Of a DNA stretch of 64,000 nt, positions 25,061 through 34,600 are shown in pieces (position 1 is the stretch's first letter; every line of letters begins with the position of its first letter). The position numbers were made by a program, and so were the translations under genes. The stretch spans positions 186,001 to 250,000 of the forward strand of contig JBFMHC010000035.1 in assembly GCA_040751755.1 (NCBI GenBank), read 5' to 3'. The notes under the pieces were generated by a model, which was given only the letters and a program-made list of their open reading frames with translations, made no database searches and had not been told where the DNA came from. This DNA is from PFJX01 sp040751755. Its GTDB lineage: Bacteria > Pseudomonadota > Gammaproteobacteria > Burkholderiales > Thiobacillaceae.

Positions 25061-26371
25061 TTACATGAACGAGTCCGAGAACAGGGCCTCCGCCCAGGTG
25101 TACATATCCTGGTAGCTGTCGCCGTTGACACGCTCGGCGGGCGCCTCGCCGAGGTCGACGCGGTGCATGCCCTTGCCGATCACCTCGCCCTTGCTGTTGT
25201 AGATGTCGCCGTAGTTGAAGTTGGCGGACAGCCAGGAGGCGCTCTTGTTGGTGATGGGGCTGTAGCAGGCCGAGTTGGTCGTGACGTTCTCGTCCGGCGT
25301 CCCGCCGGCGAGGGTGCGCACGATGGCGTCGGCGCAGACCTTGGCCTCGGAGTTGGCCATGTGGCCGGACTTCGGCACCGCCTTGCCCTCGGAGGACGGC
25401 ACCGCGCACGCGTCGCCGATCACGTGGATGTTGCCGTAGCCCTGCACCGCGTAAGTGAGCGGGTCGACCGGCACGAAGCCCGTCGCGTTGTGCGGCAGGC
25501 CCGCGGTGATACCCCCCGCCACCTGGTTGGGGATGTAGTTCAGCACCTTGGCGTTGCTGACGTTCAGGGCGCTGGTTGCGATGGAACGGGTCTTCGAATC
25601 GATCGACTGCACCGTGGCGCTGGTGTGGTACTCGATCATCCCCTTGTGGGTGACGTTGAAGGCATGGCTGAAGGCCTCGGGTTCGGCCTGGATGCCGGCG
25701 TTGGCGTCCAGCACGATCACCTTGGCGCCGTAGTAGCCCTTGCGCTTCAGGTAGTCGGCAACCACGCAGGCGCGCTCGTAGGGGCCGGGTGGGCAGCGGT
25801 AGGGGCTCTTCGGCACGGTCATGACGAACTTGTCGTAGTTGCGCATGGCCGCGAGCTGGTTCTTCAGCAGGGTGGTCTGCGCGCCGGCCTGCCAGGCGTG
25901 CGGGGTCAGGCTGGGGTCCCAGACGCCGGGCGCGGGGGCGAAGTCGATGCCGGGCGAGAGCACCAGGTGGTCGTAGTCCAGGGTCTTGTTGCCGCTGGAG
26001 GTGCTGATCGTCAGCCGGTTGCCGGCAGGGTCGATGCCGACCGCCTTGCCCTGCACGACATTCACGCCGTGCCTTGCCTTCAGGCTGTCGTAGCTGATGG
26101 TGATGCGGCTCATGCCCAGGGTGCCGACCACCACCATGTTGGAGAGGATGCAGGAAAGGTGGCTGGGGTTGGGGTCGACCAGGATGACGCTGACGTTGCC
26201 GCCCCACATGCGCAGGTACTTCGCCACCGTGGCGCCGCCGAAGCCGCCGCCCACCACCACCACGCGCGCGGGGGTGGTCGCCGCGCCCACCGCCTTGGGC
26301 AGGGCCGCGAGCAGGGAGGCCGCGCCGCCCAGTTTCAGGAATTGCCTTCTGTTCAGGGTATTCATGTCCAT
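25061..26371 (-). CDS. fccB: Flavocytochrome c sulfide dehydrogenase, flavoprotein subunit
   Basis: A 436-residue FAD protein that oxidises sulfide in the periplasm and passes electrons to the cytochrome subunit. A Tat signal (NRRQFLKLGGAASLL) is followed by the FAD-binding motif VVVVGGGFGGATVAKYLR. Later come the second FAD motif VIGDACAV and the family's C-terminal region (SWLSANFNYGDIYNSKGEVI). Conserved Cys residues suited to the redox disulphide lie in SYxxCP-type context (SPYRCPPGPYERACVV). The cytochrome gene is directly upstream with a 12-bp gap, and a terminator follows. Consistent with the soe genes further on, this supports a sulfur-oxidising lifestyle. Confidence 0.93.
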   Translation of the reverse strand: MDMNTLNRRQFLKLGGAASLLAALPKAVGAATTPARVVVVGGGFGGATVAKYLRMWGGNVSVILVDPNPSHLSCILSNMVVVGTLGMSRITISYDSLKARHGVNVVQGKAVGIDPAGNRLTISTSSGNKTLDYDHLVLSPGIDFAPAPGVWDPSLTPHAWQAGAQTTLLKNQLAAMRNYDKFVMTVPKSPYRCPPGPYERACVVADYLKRKGYYGAKVIVLDANAGIQAEPEAFSHAFNVTHKGMIEYHTSATVQSIDSKTRSIATSALNVSNAKVLNYIPNQVAGGITAGLPHNATGFVPVDPLTYAVQGYGNIHVIGDACAVPSSEGKAVPKSGHMANSEAKVCADAIVRTLAGGTPDENVTTNSACYSPITNKSASWLSANFNYGDIYNSKGEVIGKGMHRVDLGEAPAERVNGDSYQDMYTWAEALFSDSFM

Positions 26372-26383
26372 GCCTCCCGCGGG

Positions 26384-26704
26384 TCAGTCGTCACCGCCGC
26401 CCGGCAGGGTCGACAGGTAGTTGGAGATCTGCAGCAATTGGTCCTCGGTGTAGCCGCGTGCCTGGCGGTCCATGATCGATTCGATCGGGCGGTATTTCAT
26501 CTCGACCAGTTCGTGGTACAGCTCGCCCGCGTTCTTGCCGGCGATGCTGTCGAAGCCGGGGCCGGCGCCGTTGGTGCCGTGGCATTGCGCGCATTGCGCG
26601 GCCAGGAGGCGGCCCGGCTCGGCGTGCGCCGTGCCGGCCAGCGCGGCCACGGCGATGAGCAGCCCCCCGGTCAGGGGGCGCATGGGGAAACTCAGGGTCT
26701 TCAT
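26384..26704 (-). CDS. fccA: Monohaem cytochrome c, flavocytochrome c cytochrome subunit
   Basis: A 106-residue exported class I cytochrome c. A signal peptide (PLTGGLLIAVAALAGTAHA) is followed by the haem-binding motif CAQCH (in LLAAQCAQCHGTNGAGPG) and a C-terminal helix ending ISNYLSTLPGG; Met residues in VEMKYRP and SIMDRQ are candidate axial ligands. It accepts electrons from FccB and passes them on to the respiratory chain. It is the short one-haem form, unlike the two-haem subunit of Allochromatium. ATG 26704 is preferred over the ORF start at 26758 because it begins the signal peptide and has a GAGG upstream. Confidence 0.9.
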   Translation of the reverse strand: MKTLSFPMRPLTGGLLIAVAALAGTAHAEPGRLLAAQCAQCHGTNGAGPGFDSIAGKNAGELYHELVEMKYRPIESIMDRQARGYTEDQLLQISNYLSTLPGGGDD

Positions 26705-26774
26705 GGAAGTTACCTCGCTGATAGGAGTGATCGGTGCATCGGCTGTCATGGTGCTCATGACCCAACCAGATTAT

Positions 26775-26791
26775 GTGTGAAATTGTTACAC
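26775..26791. promoter_or_regulatory. Inverted repeat in the fccA/DUF6502 divergent region, candidate operator
   Basis: GTGTGAAATTGTTACAC forms a 17-bp inverted repeat with one internal mismatch and one G-T pair. It sits 71 bp upstream of fccA and 126 bp upstream of the divergent DUF6502 gene, in the only AT-rich part of this 212-bp intergenic region. Its size suits a dimeric regulator. Confidence 0.4.
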
Positions 26792-26916
26792 GTCAATGAA
26801 GGACATGGGACCGACCGGGAATTCAGTGGCGGCAATCAAGGACGTGCAGCGCCTTGCCCGCCAGGTGGCAGATGGCTTGGGTCGTGGAAAAATGTCACAT
26901 GCGCTATGATCTGCCG

Positions 26917-27753
26917 ATGAACGTCCGGATCGCCCTCGTTCCCCCCGCATCCCTGGTGCTGGCGGTGCGCCGCCTGTTGCGGCCACTCGTGCGCCTGTTG
27001 ATCGCGAACGGCGTGGCCTTTCCGTATTTTTCCTCGCTTGCCAAGGCGGTGTTCGTGGAGGCCGCGGCCAACGACTTTCCGGAACCCGGCGGCGCGGTCA
27101 CCGACAGTCGCGTCAGCCTGTTGTCCGGCGTGCATCGGCGCGAGGTCAAGCGCTTGCGCACGGAGTCCCCGGACTTCGCGCCGCCCGCCTCGGTGTCGAT
27201 GGGCGCCCAGCTGGTCGCGCGTTGGTGTGCGGACCCGCTCTATCTCGACGCCGAGCGCCGGCCAAAGCCCTTGCCGCGTTCCGCCAGGCGTGGCGGCGAG
27301 GCCTCGTTCGAGGCCCTGGTGGCGAGCGTCAGCAAGGACATCCGCTCGCGCGCGGTGCTGGACGAGTGGTTGAACCTCGGCGTGGCAAGCATCGACGAGG
27401 AAGACCGCGTGTGCCTCGTCGACACCGCCTTCATCCCCGAACAGGGGTTCGACGAAAAGGCCTTCTACCTCGGCAAGGGGGTGCACGACCATCTGGCCGC
27501 CGCCAGCCATAACATGCTGGGCCTGCGGCCGCCTTTCCTCGACCGCATGGTCTATTACGATGGCCTGACCCCTGAATCCGTGGCGAAACTGCGCGATCTG
27601 TCGCGCGAGCTGGCCGTGCAGGCCCTGAACGAGATCAACCGCCAGGCCATGGAGTTGCAGGCGCAGGACGCCGAGCGCACGGACGCCACCTCGCGCGTCA
27701 CCTTCGGCGCCTATTTCTACGCCAACAAGGACGAGCATGGCCGCCGCGCGTGA
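26917..27753 (+). CDS. DUF6502 family protein, possible DNA-binding regulator
   Basis: A 278-residue protein matching what I know of DUF6502. Its first 80 residues look like a winged helix-turn-helix: LLRPLVRLLIANGVAFPYFSS and then TDSRVSLLSGVHRREVKRL, whose second helix would be the recognition helix. The rest has a conserved pattern ending VTFGAYFYANKDE and no enzyme motif I recognise. The start at 26917 (MNVRIALVPP) is chosen over 26854 because the longer version lacks helical character. Its end overlaps the next gene by 17 bp, so they are co-translated. Divergent from fccA-fccB, whose upstream inverted repeat it might bind (speculative). Confidence 0.78.
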   Translation: MNVRIALVPPASLVLAVRRLLRPLVRLLIANGVAFPYFSSLAKAVFVEAAANDFPEPGGAVTDSRVSLLSGVHRREVKRLRTESPDFAPPASVSMGAQLVARWCADPLYLDAERRPKPLPRSARRGGEASFEALVASVSKDIRSRAVLDEWLNLGVASIDEEDRVCLVDTAFIPEQGFDEKAFYLGKGVHDHLAAASHNMLGLRPPFLDRMVYYDGLTPESVAKLRDLSRELAVQALNEINRQAMELQAQDAERTDATSRVTFGAYFYANKDEHGRRA

Positions 27754-29320
27754 ACTGCGTCCCCTGCTCTGGCGCCTCGGCCTCGTCCTCGGCCTGGGGC
27801 TCGCCCCCCTGGCGGCCTGGGGCTTCTCCAATCCCTGCGCCTACGGGGGCGCCGGCGGCATGGGGGGCACCGGCCTGGCGCCCGCCGACTCGGGCATGGG
27901 CGGCACCGGCGCGCCGCGGCTTGGCGAGGATGGTCGCGGCATGGGCGGTACCGGCCACGGGGGGGACGGCTCGGGCATGGGCGGCACCGGCCGGCGTGCC
28001 GCCAGCGATCCGGCAAGCGGCATAGGGGGTACCGGCCAGCGTGCCGATGCGGGCATGGGCGGCACGGGGCAGCGCGCCGCCACCGATGCAGGCAGCGGCG
28101 TGGGCGGTACCGGCATCGTCGGCATCATCACCGGCTTCGGCAGCATCTGCGTCAACGGCGTGGAGGTGCACTACGACGCCTCCACCCCCGTCTCACAGGA
28201 TGGCGAGCCCGGTTCCGCCACGGGTCTGGCGATCGGCCAACTGGTCTCTGTGCAGGCCCAGGGCAGTGGCGACTCGCTGCGCGCACGCTCGATCGCTGTG
28301 CATTCCGCCGTGGTCGGACCGGTCTCCTGGGTCTCCGCCGACGGTGAGACCGTCATGGCGCTGGGGCAGACCATCAAGCTCAACCGCGTCGGCCTGCCCA
28401 ACCTCGGCAAGGCGGACAAGGTCAATCCCGGCCAGATGGTGCGGGTGAGTGGCCTGCGCGATGCCGCCGGCACCCTCCTCGCGACGCGGGTGGAACAGGT
28501 CGGTGCGGATGCCAAGGTCCGCGTCGCCGGCCCGCTCGAGACCTTCGCCGGGGGCGTGGGCCGGATCGGCAACCTCACGGTCATGGGCGTGGAGCGGCGG
28601 CAGGGCGGGGGCGTGGTGCAGGTCAGCGGACGGCTCGCCGGCGACGTCCTGGTGGCCGAGCGCGTTGCCGCAGTGGCCGACGCGAAGGCCTTGGCCAGTA
28701 TGGAGCGCGTGGTGCTGCAGGGCCCGGTGCTGCGCACCCTGCCGAACGGCGAGATCGACCTCGGCTACGCCCGCGTGAAGGCCTCCGGGGCGATGCGCGA
28801 AGGGGTGCGCGTCGGCCAGTGGATCCGCGTCGATGCCTTGCGCGGCAAGGATGGCGAACTGGAGGTACGGCGGCTGGAGCGCGACGACGATGCCAGGCCG
28901 ACGGGAAGGGGCACCACGGGACGTGGTTCGACCCGCGCGGGCGAGATTGCGTCGGATCTGGACGATGACGATGCGCGCGAATCGGCAGGTCGCGAATCCG
29001 GAACCTCCGTAGTAGAGCCGGTCGAGAAGACCGAGAAGACCGAGAAGGTCGAGAAGGCCGAGAAGGCCGAGAAGGTCGAGAAGGCCGAGAAGGTCGAGAA
29101 GGCCGAGAAGGTCGAGAAGGTCGAGAAGGTCGAGAAGGTCGAGAAGGTCGAGAAGGTCGAGAAGGGCGAGAAGGTCGAGAAGGTCGAGAAGGTCGAGAAG
29201 GTCGAGAAGGTCGAGAAGCCGGAGAAGGTCGAGAAACCGGAAAAGGTCGAGAAGCCGGAGAAGGTCGAGAAGCCGGAGAAGGTCGAGAAGCCGGAAAAGC
29301 CCGAGGTTCCCGAAAGGTGA
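27737..29320 (+). CDS. DUF5666-type exported protein with GMGGTG repeats and a 31-copy EKV tail
   Basis: A 527-residue exported protein. A signal sequence (LVLGLGLAPLAAWGFS) is followed by about seven Gly-rich repeats of the type GMGGTG (residues about 38-125). Two or three DUF5666-like beta domains follow, the first from IITGFGSICVNGVEVHYD. The C-terminus is a highly charged tail of 31 EK-based tripeptides encoded by a 9-bp minisatellite at 29021-29299. The tail is probably extended or helical and may bind cell wall or a partner. Overlaps DUF6502 upstream and the outer-membrane gene downstream (GTGA), giving a tightly coupled three-gene cluster of unknown role. Confidence 0.82.
   Translation: MAAARELRPLLWRLGLVLGLGLAPLAAWGFSNPCAYGGAGGMGGTGLAPADSGMGGTGAPRLGEDGRGMGGTGHGGDGSGMGGTGRRAASDPASGIGGTGQRADAGMGGTGQRAATDAGSGVGGTGIVGIITGFGSICVNGVEVHYDASTPVSQDGEPGSATGLAIGQLVSVQAQGSGDSLRARSIAVHSAVVGPVSWVSADGETVMALGQTIKLNRVGLPNLGKADKVNPGQMVRVSGLRDAAGTLLATRVEQVGADAKVRVAGPLETFAGGVGRIGNLTVMGVERRQGGGVVQVSGRLAGDVLVAERVAAVADAKALASMERVVLQGPVLRTLPNGEIDLGYARVKASGAMREGVRVGQWIRVDALRGKDGELEVRRLERDDDARPTGRGTTGRGSTRAGEIASDLDDDDARESAGRESGTSVVEPVEKTEKTEKVEKAEKAEKVEKAEKVEKAEKVEKVEKVEKVEKVEKVEKGEKVEKVEKVEKVEKVEKPEKVEKPEKVEKPEKVEKPEKVEKPEKPEVPER
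29021..29299 (+). repeat. 9-bp minisatellite, 31 tandem copies, inside the DUF5666-type gene
   Basis: 31 back-to-back copies of a 9-bp unit, consensus GTCGAGAAG, each encoding V/T/A/P/G-E-K. Most variation is in the first codon: V dominates, and P alternates with V in the last third. The copy number stays in frame, so length change would alter protein size without breaking the gene. Confidence 0.95.
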
Positions 29321-30102
29321 CAGAGAACATGCCCAGTGCCCGTGTCGCGGCCGCCCTGCTGGCCTGCATGGCCGGTGCGTTACCGGCCCATGCCGATTCC
29401 CAACTCTCCCTGAGCAGCGGCCTCGACTACAGTTCCGGGAAATACGGTGGCACCCTCACCACGGAGATCTGGTACGTGCCATTCACGGCGCGCCTGGAGA
29501 GCGGTGACTGGCAATACAAGCTGACCGTACCCTACGTGCGCATGCGGGCCCCTTCCGGCGGCGTCATCATCGGCTACGACGACAACGGCCTGCCGATTCG
29601 CGACGGCGTGGGCACGCCCGTCACCGAGGACGGGCTGGGCGACGTGGTCGCCGCCGCCACCTACTCCCTGGTGGCCCGTCCCGACCTCCTGCTCGACCTC
29701 ACTGGCAAGGTGAAGTTCGGCACCGCCAGCGTCAGCCGCGGCCTGGGCACGGGCGAAAACGACCTCGGCGCGGCCATGGACGCGTATTTCCCCATGGGCA
29801 AGGCCACGCCCTTCCTGGGCTTGAGCTACCGCTGGCCGGGCGACCCGCAGGGCCAGGACCTGCGCAACACCTGGGGGGCGAGCGCGGGGCTGGCCTACAA
29901 GCATTCGGCGCAGTGGAGCATGGGCGCCATGCTCGACTGGCGCAGTGCCGCCACCGCAGCGAGCACGCCGCACCGCGACCTGCTGCTGTATGCCGTGTAC
30001 AAGCCGGGCGGCGCCTGGAAGTTCCAGGTCTACTTCGACAAGGGCTTTTCCGATTCCAGTCCGGACCATGGACTGGGCCTGATGGCCACCCTGAGCTTCT
30101 GA
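29317..30102 (+). CDS. Outer-membrane beta-barrel protein
   Basis: A 261-residue exported protein with a signal peptide (VAAALLACMAGALPAHA) followed by alternating hydrophobic/polar strands typical of a beta-barrel, such as YSSGKYGGTLTTEIWYVPFTA broken into strands, LLLDLTGKVKFGT and LLLYAVYKPGGAWKFQVYF. It ends in GLMATLSF, with the terminal Phe that directs barrels to the BAM complex. The GTG at 29317 overlaps the previous stop; an ATG at 29329 is an equally likely start. Third gene of the DUF6502/DUF5666 cluster. Transport or structural role unknown. Confidence 0.82.
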   Translation: MTENMPSARVAAALLACMAGALPAHADSQLSLSSGLDYSSGKYGGTLTTEIWYVPFTARLESGDWQYKLTVPYVRMRAPSGGVIIGYDDNGLPIRDGVGTPVTEDGLGDVVAAATYSLVARPDLLLDLTGKVKFGTASVSRGLGTGENDLGAAMDAYFPMGKATPFLGLSYRWPGDPQGQDLRNTWGASAGLAYKHSAQWSMGAMLDWRSAATAASTPHRDLLLYAVYKPGGAWKFQVYFDKGFSDSSPDHGLGLMATLSF

Positions 30103-30125
30103 GTGCCCCCAGGGCCGGGCGCAGC

Positions 30126-30785
30126 TCAGCGGTTGAGGTAGCGTCGGTCGTCGAAGGTCGCCACCCATTCCGGGCGCCACACCACCATCATGGTCACCAT
30201 CATGCCCGTGGCGAAGGCCTCGCCCCAGGCCATGAGCAGGTAGTAGGGCAGGTATTCCTCCAGCAGATAGTCCAGGGCGTAGGCGCCGGAGAGGGCGACG
30301 AAGCCGGTCGATACCAGCCCCACCGACATGATCGCCAGCGCCGCGCCGAAGAAGGCGTTGAGAAAGATGTAGACGAACAGGTGGTTGGTCAGCTTGCCGT
30401 CCACCAGGCGATAGATGGCCCAGCTCACCCCCACCGGCACCGCTCCCATGATCAGCCAGTTGGCCGCGAAGGCCGCGTATTCCCCCTGCCAGAGGGTGAT
30501 GGCGGCGGTGATCAGGCCGAGGGCGAGCAGCGCGAACAGGGGGCGGAACATGAGGGTGAGGGCGGTGGCGCCGAGCAGGTGGAAGTTCAGGCCCGGCTTG
30601 ATGCCCGCCTTGATCAGCCACAGGCCCAGTACCGCCACGGTGGCGCCGAGGAAGACGTTGAGGTTGGCGCGGTCCAGCAGCATCGGCCAGGCGGCGCGGC
30701 GCGCCAGCAACGCCGCCATGCCGAGCGCGCCGAGCCAGAAGAGCCAGAGCCACAAGGCAGGGATGTGGGCGGAGATCAGGTTCAT
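30126..30785 (-). CDS. Energy-coupling-factor-type ABC transporter permease (CbiM-like)
   Basis: A 219-residue membrane protein with six to seven helices, related to the CbiM S-component of cobalt/nickel ECF transporters. It begins MNLISAHIPALWLWLFWLGA, with a His near the N-terminus as in CbiM, and has FHLLGATALTLMF and HLFVYIFLNAFFGAAL in the middle. No ATPase or CbiN/CbiQ partner is nearby, so it works alone or with units elsewhere. The start at 30785 has a GAGG upstream; the ORF start at 30797 adds only MRPA. Divergent from the HAD hydrolase gene. Confidence 0.82.
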   Translation of the reverse strand: MNLISAHIPALWLWLFWLGALGMAALLARRAAWPMLLDRANLNVFLGATVAVLGLWLIKAGIKPGLNFHLLGATALTLMFRPLFALLALGLITAAITLWQGEYAAFAANWLIMGAVPVGVSWAIYRLVDGKLTNHLFVYIFLNAFFGAALAIMSVGLVSTGFVALSGAYALDYLLEEYLPYYLLMAWGEAFATGMMVTMMVVWRPEWVATFDDRRYLNR

Positions 30786-30841
30786 CGCGGGCCTCAAGTA
30801 GAATTCCCGGCATTTTATTAGATGTTGCTAATGGAGCCGCG

Positions 30842-31504
30842 ATGCGTCTTGCCCTGTTCGATCTCGACAACACCCTGCTGGCCGGCGATTCCGACTTCGA
30901 GTGGGCGCAGTACCTGATCGAGCAGGGGGTGCTCGACCGTGAGGTGTACGAGGCCCGCAACCAAGCCTTCTACGACCAGTACAAGGCGGGCACCCTGGAC
31001 ATCCACGAGTTCCTCGACTTCCAGCTCAAGCCCCTCGCGCGCCATCCGCGCGGCCAGCTCGACGCCTGGCACCGCGACTACATGGCGCGCAAGGTCGTTC
31101 CCATGGTGGCACCGGGCGCCGCCGCCCTGCTGGAACGGCACCGCGAGCACGTGCGCGTGATCGTCACCGCCACCAACAGCTTCGTCACCGCGCCCATCGC
31201 CGCCCACCTGGGCGTGGAGCACCTGATCGCCACCGACCCCGAGCAGCGCGACGGCGAGTTCACCGGCCGCGTCGCCGGCACCCCTTCCTTCAAGGCGGGC
31301 AAGGTGACGCGCCTGGAGGAATGGCTGGCGGCCCGGGGCAAGACCTGGGCGGACGTCGAGGAGAGCTGGTTCTACAGCGACTCGCTGAACGACCTGCCGC
31401 TGCTCGCGCACGTCCACCACCCGGTGGCGGTCGATCCCGACCCCACGCTCAAGGCCCACGCCGAGGCGCACGGCTGGCCGGTGATCAGCCTGCGCGGCGG
31501 CTGA
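30842..31504 (+). CDS. HAD-superfamily hydrolase, subfamily IB (SerB-like)
   Basis: A 220-residue HAD phosphatase. The nucleophile motif is LALFDLDNTLLAGDSD, motif II is VIVTATNSF, motif III is the Lys of PSFKAGKVTRL, and motif IV is WFYSDSLNDLPLLAH. The helical cap after motif I (residues 15-85) suits subfamily IB. Relatives act on small phosphate esters, for example phosphoserine or similar metabolites, but the substrate cannot be told from sequence. Followed by about 125 bp before the kinase gene. Confidence 0.9.
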   Translation: MRLALFDLDNTLLAGDSDFEWAQYLIEQGVLDREVYEARNQAFYDQYKAGTLDIHEFLDFQLKPLARHPRGQLDAWHRDYMARKVVPMVAPGAAALLERHREHVRVIVTATNSFVTAPIAAHLGVEHLIATDPEQRDGEFTGRVAGTPSFKAGKVTRLEEWLAARGKTWADVEESWFYSDSLNDLPLLAHVHHPVAVDPDPTLKAHAEAHGWPVISLRGG

Positions 31505-31628
31505 CCACGCCACGCCCGACGGTCGGCGCTGGATAGGGCGGCCCTATAACTAAAGTATTATGCCGGACAGGCCGATATTGGCGCCTGGGCATGCATGGCC
31601 CCGATACGAGCGATAGGAGCCTTCCCGT

Positions 31629-34600
31629 ATGGACTATAGCGAGCCGTCCGTGCTCAAGCTGCTGGTTGCCGTCGGCGACCCCGCGCAAATCACGCGCGTG
31701 GGCGAGTTGCTGGCCGGCGCGTCCGTGGCTTGCGCGGTCGACGCGCGCAGCGATCCCGCGGACGTCCTGGCCCTGCTGCAGGGCGGGGAACACGACCTCT
31801 GTCTGCTCGATGCGGGCATGCGCCTGCCCGACGGCGAGGACCTGCTCAGGTGCGCGCGGGCGGCGGGCAGCAGGATGCCGGTGATCCTGCTGCTCGATGC
31901 CGATACCCCCTGCAGCGAAGATTGTGTGGCCGAGCACGGCGCGCAGGATGCCCTCTACAAGCACACCCTGCTCGCCACTGCGCTGCGGCGGTCGATCCGC
32001 AATGCCATCGCCAAGGCGCGCATCCTCGACCAGCTGGCGGTCAGCCAGCAGCGGCTGCACCGGCACGAGCTCGAGCTGACGCGCCTGCAGGCCGCGCTCG
32101 ACCAGCACGCCATCGTCAGCGCGGCGGACATCGACGGCAACATCACCTATGCCAACGACAAGTTCTGCGAGGTCAGCGGCTACGCGCGCGAGGAACTGAT
32201 CGGCCGCAACCATCGCCTGCTCAAGTCCGGCGTGCACCCGGACGCCTTCTACGAGGAGATGTGGCGCACCCTCGCGGGCGGCCAAAGCTGGCAGGGCGAG
32301 ATCTGCAACCGGCGCAAGGACGGCAGCCGCTACTGGGTGCGCAGCACCATCGTGCCGTTCTCCGGCGCCGACGGCCTGCCCTACCAGTATGTCTCCATCC
32401 GCACCGACATCACCGCGATCAAGGAGGCCGAGTCGCGCCTGCGCCTGATGGGCAAGGCCCTGGAGGCGAGCGTCGACGGCATCGCCATCGCCGACGCGAG
32501 CCAGCCCGATCTTCCGCTCATCTACGTCAACCCGGCGTTCGAGCGCCTGAGCGGCTATGCGCAGGAAGAACTGATCGGCCGCAATTGCCGCTTCCTGCAA
32601 GGGGACGACCAGGGCCAGCTCGGCCTCGACGAGGTGCGCGCCGCGTTGCGCGAGGGACGCTCCGCCCGCGCCCTGTTGCGCAATTACCGCAAGGATGGCG
32701 GCCTGTTCTGGAACGACCTGTCGATCGCCCCGGTACGCGACGACGGTGGCCGGATCACGCATTTCATCGGCGTCGCCAACGACGTGACCGCGCGGCACGA
32801 CGCCGAGACGGCGTTGCTGCACAGCGAGGAGCGGCTGCGCCGCAGCCAGGTGTACGCCAACATCGGCACCTGGGACTGGAACATCCAGACCGGCGAGCTC
32901 TTCTGGTCGGAGCGCATCGGGCCGCTGTTCGGCTACGACAGCCTGGTCGAGACCACCTATGAGAACTTCCTCGCCGCCGTGCACCCCGAGGACCGGCGGC
33001 GTGTGGTCGAGGCGGTGAATGCCTGTGTCGAACGCGGCGATAAATACGACATCGAGCACCGCTGCGTCTGGCCGGACGGCACGGTGCGCTGGATGCTGGA
33101 GCGCGGCGACGTGACCCGCGACCCGGCCGGCCGGCCGCTGCACATGCTGGGGGTGGTGCAGGACATCACCGACCGCAAGCTGGCCGAGCAGAAACTCCAG
33201 GCCAGCGAGGCCAGCCTGGCGAACGCCCAGCGCATCGCCCGCCTCGGCAGTTTCGACTGGAATCCGGTCACGGACACGTTGCACTGGTCGGACGAACACT
33301 ATCGCCTCTGGGGCCTTGAGCCGGGCAGCGTCACGCCCAGTTATGCCCTGTTCCGCCAGGGGGTGCATCCGGACGACGTCGCGCGGGTCGAGACCCTCCT
33401 GAACGCCGCCCTGGAAGGTGGGCGCCATTACGACTGCCAGCACCGCGTGCGCCGCCCGGACGGCAGCGTGCGCACCATCCACGGGCGCGGCGAGGTGATG
33501 TTCGACGCCGGCGGCAGGGCGGTGCGCATGGCCGGCACGGTGCAGGACATCACCGAACTCGACCAGGCGCAACGCCAGATCCGCGACATCGGCGAGCGTT
33601 TCCGCGCCCTCGTCGAGACCACCGCGGACTGGATCTGGGAGGTCGATGCGGAAGGGCGCTATACCTATGCCAGTCCGCGGGTGCGGGAACTGCTCGGCCA
33701 CGACCCCGAGGAGGTGCTGGGCAAGACCCCCTTCGACTTCATGCCGCCCGCGGAGGCCCGGCGCGTCCGCGATGCCTTCGCCTCGATCGCCGGGGCGCGC
33801 CGGCCGCTCCGCAACCTGGTCAACCGCAACCTGCGCCGCGATGGCAGCGAGGTGGTCCTGGAGACCAGCGGCGTGCCGATCCTCGCCGACGACGGCGGCT
33901 TCCTCGGTTACCGGGGCATAGACCGCGACATCACCGATCGCATCGAGCGTGAACGGCTGCTCGAAACCGCCAGGCAGGAGGCGGACCGCGCCAACCAGGC
34001 GAAGTCGATGTTCCTCTCCAGCATGAGCCACGAACTGCGTACGCCGCTCAATGCCATCCTCGGCTTCGCGCAGCTGCTGCAGATCCAGAAGGGCCTGGAC
34101 ACGGAGCAACTGGAGAACGTCGAGGAGATCCTCAAGGCGGGGCGGCACCTGCTCGAACTGGTCAACGAGGTGCTGGATCTGGCGAAGATCGACGCCGGCG
34201 CCATCAACCTAAATATCGAGCCGGTGGACTGCGCCGGCCTGGTCCGGGAGGCGGTCAACCTGGTGCGTGTGATGGCCGAGCGGCAGGGCATCGACCTGCG
34301 CGGGGAGTTCGGCGACACCTGCCATGCCGGCTTTCTGGCCGATCGCACGCGCCTGAAGCAGGTGCTGGTCAACCTGCTCTCCAATGCCATCAAGTACAAC
34401 CGCCCGCACGGCAGCGTCACCCTGCGCCTCGTTCCGGGCGCCCAGGGCTTCGGCCGCATCGAGGTGAGCGATACCGGCCTGGGGCTGAGCGCGGCACAGC
34501 AGGAGGAACTGTTCCAGCCCTTCCACCGCCTGCACGGCGCGGAATCGAACATCGAGGGGCATGGCATCGGCCTGGCGATCTGCAAGCGCCTGGCCGATGC

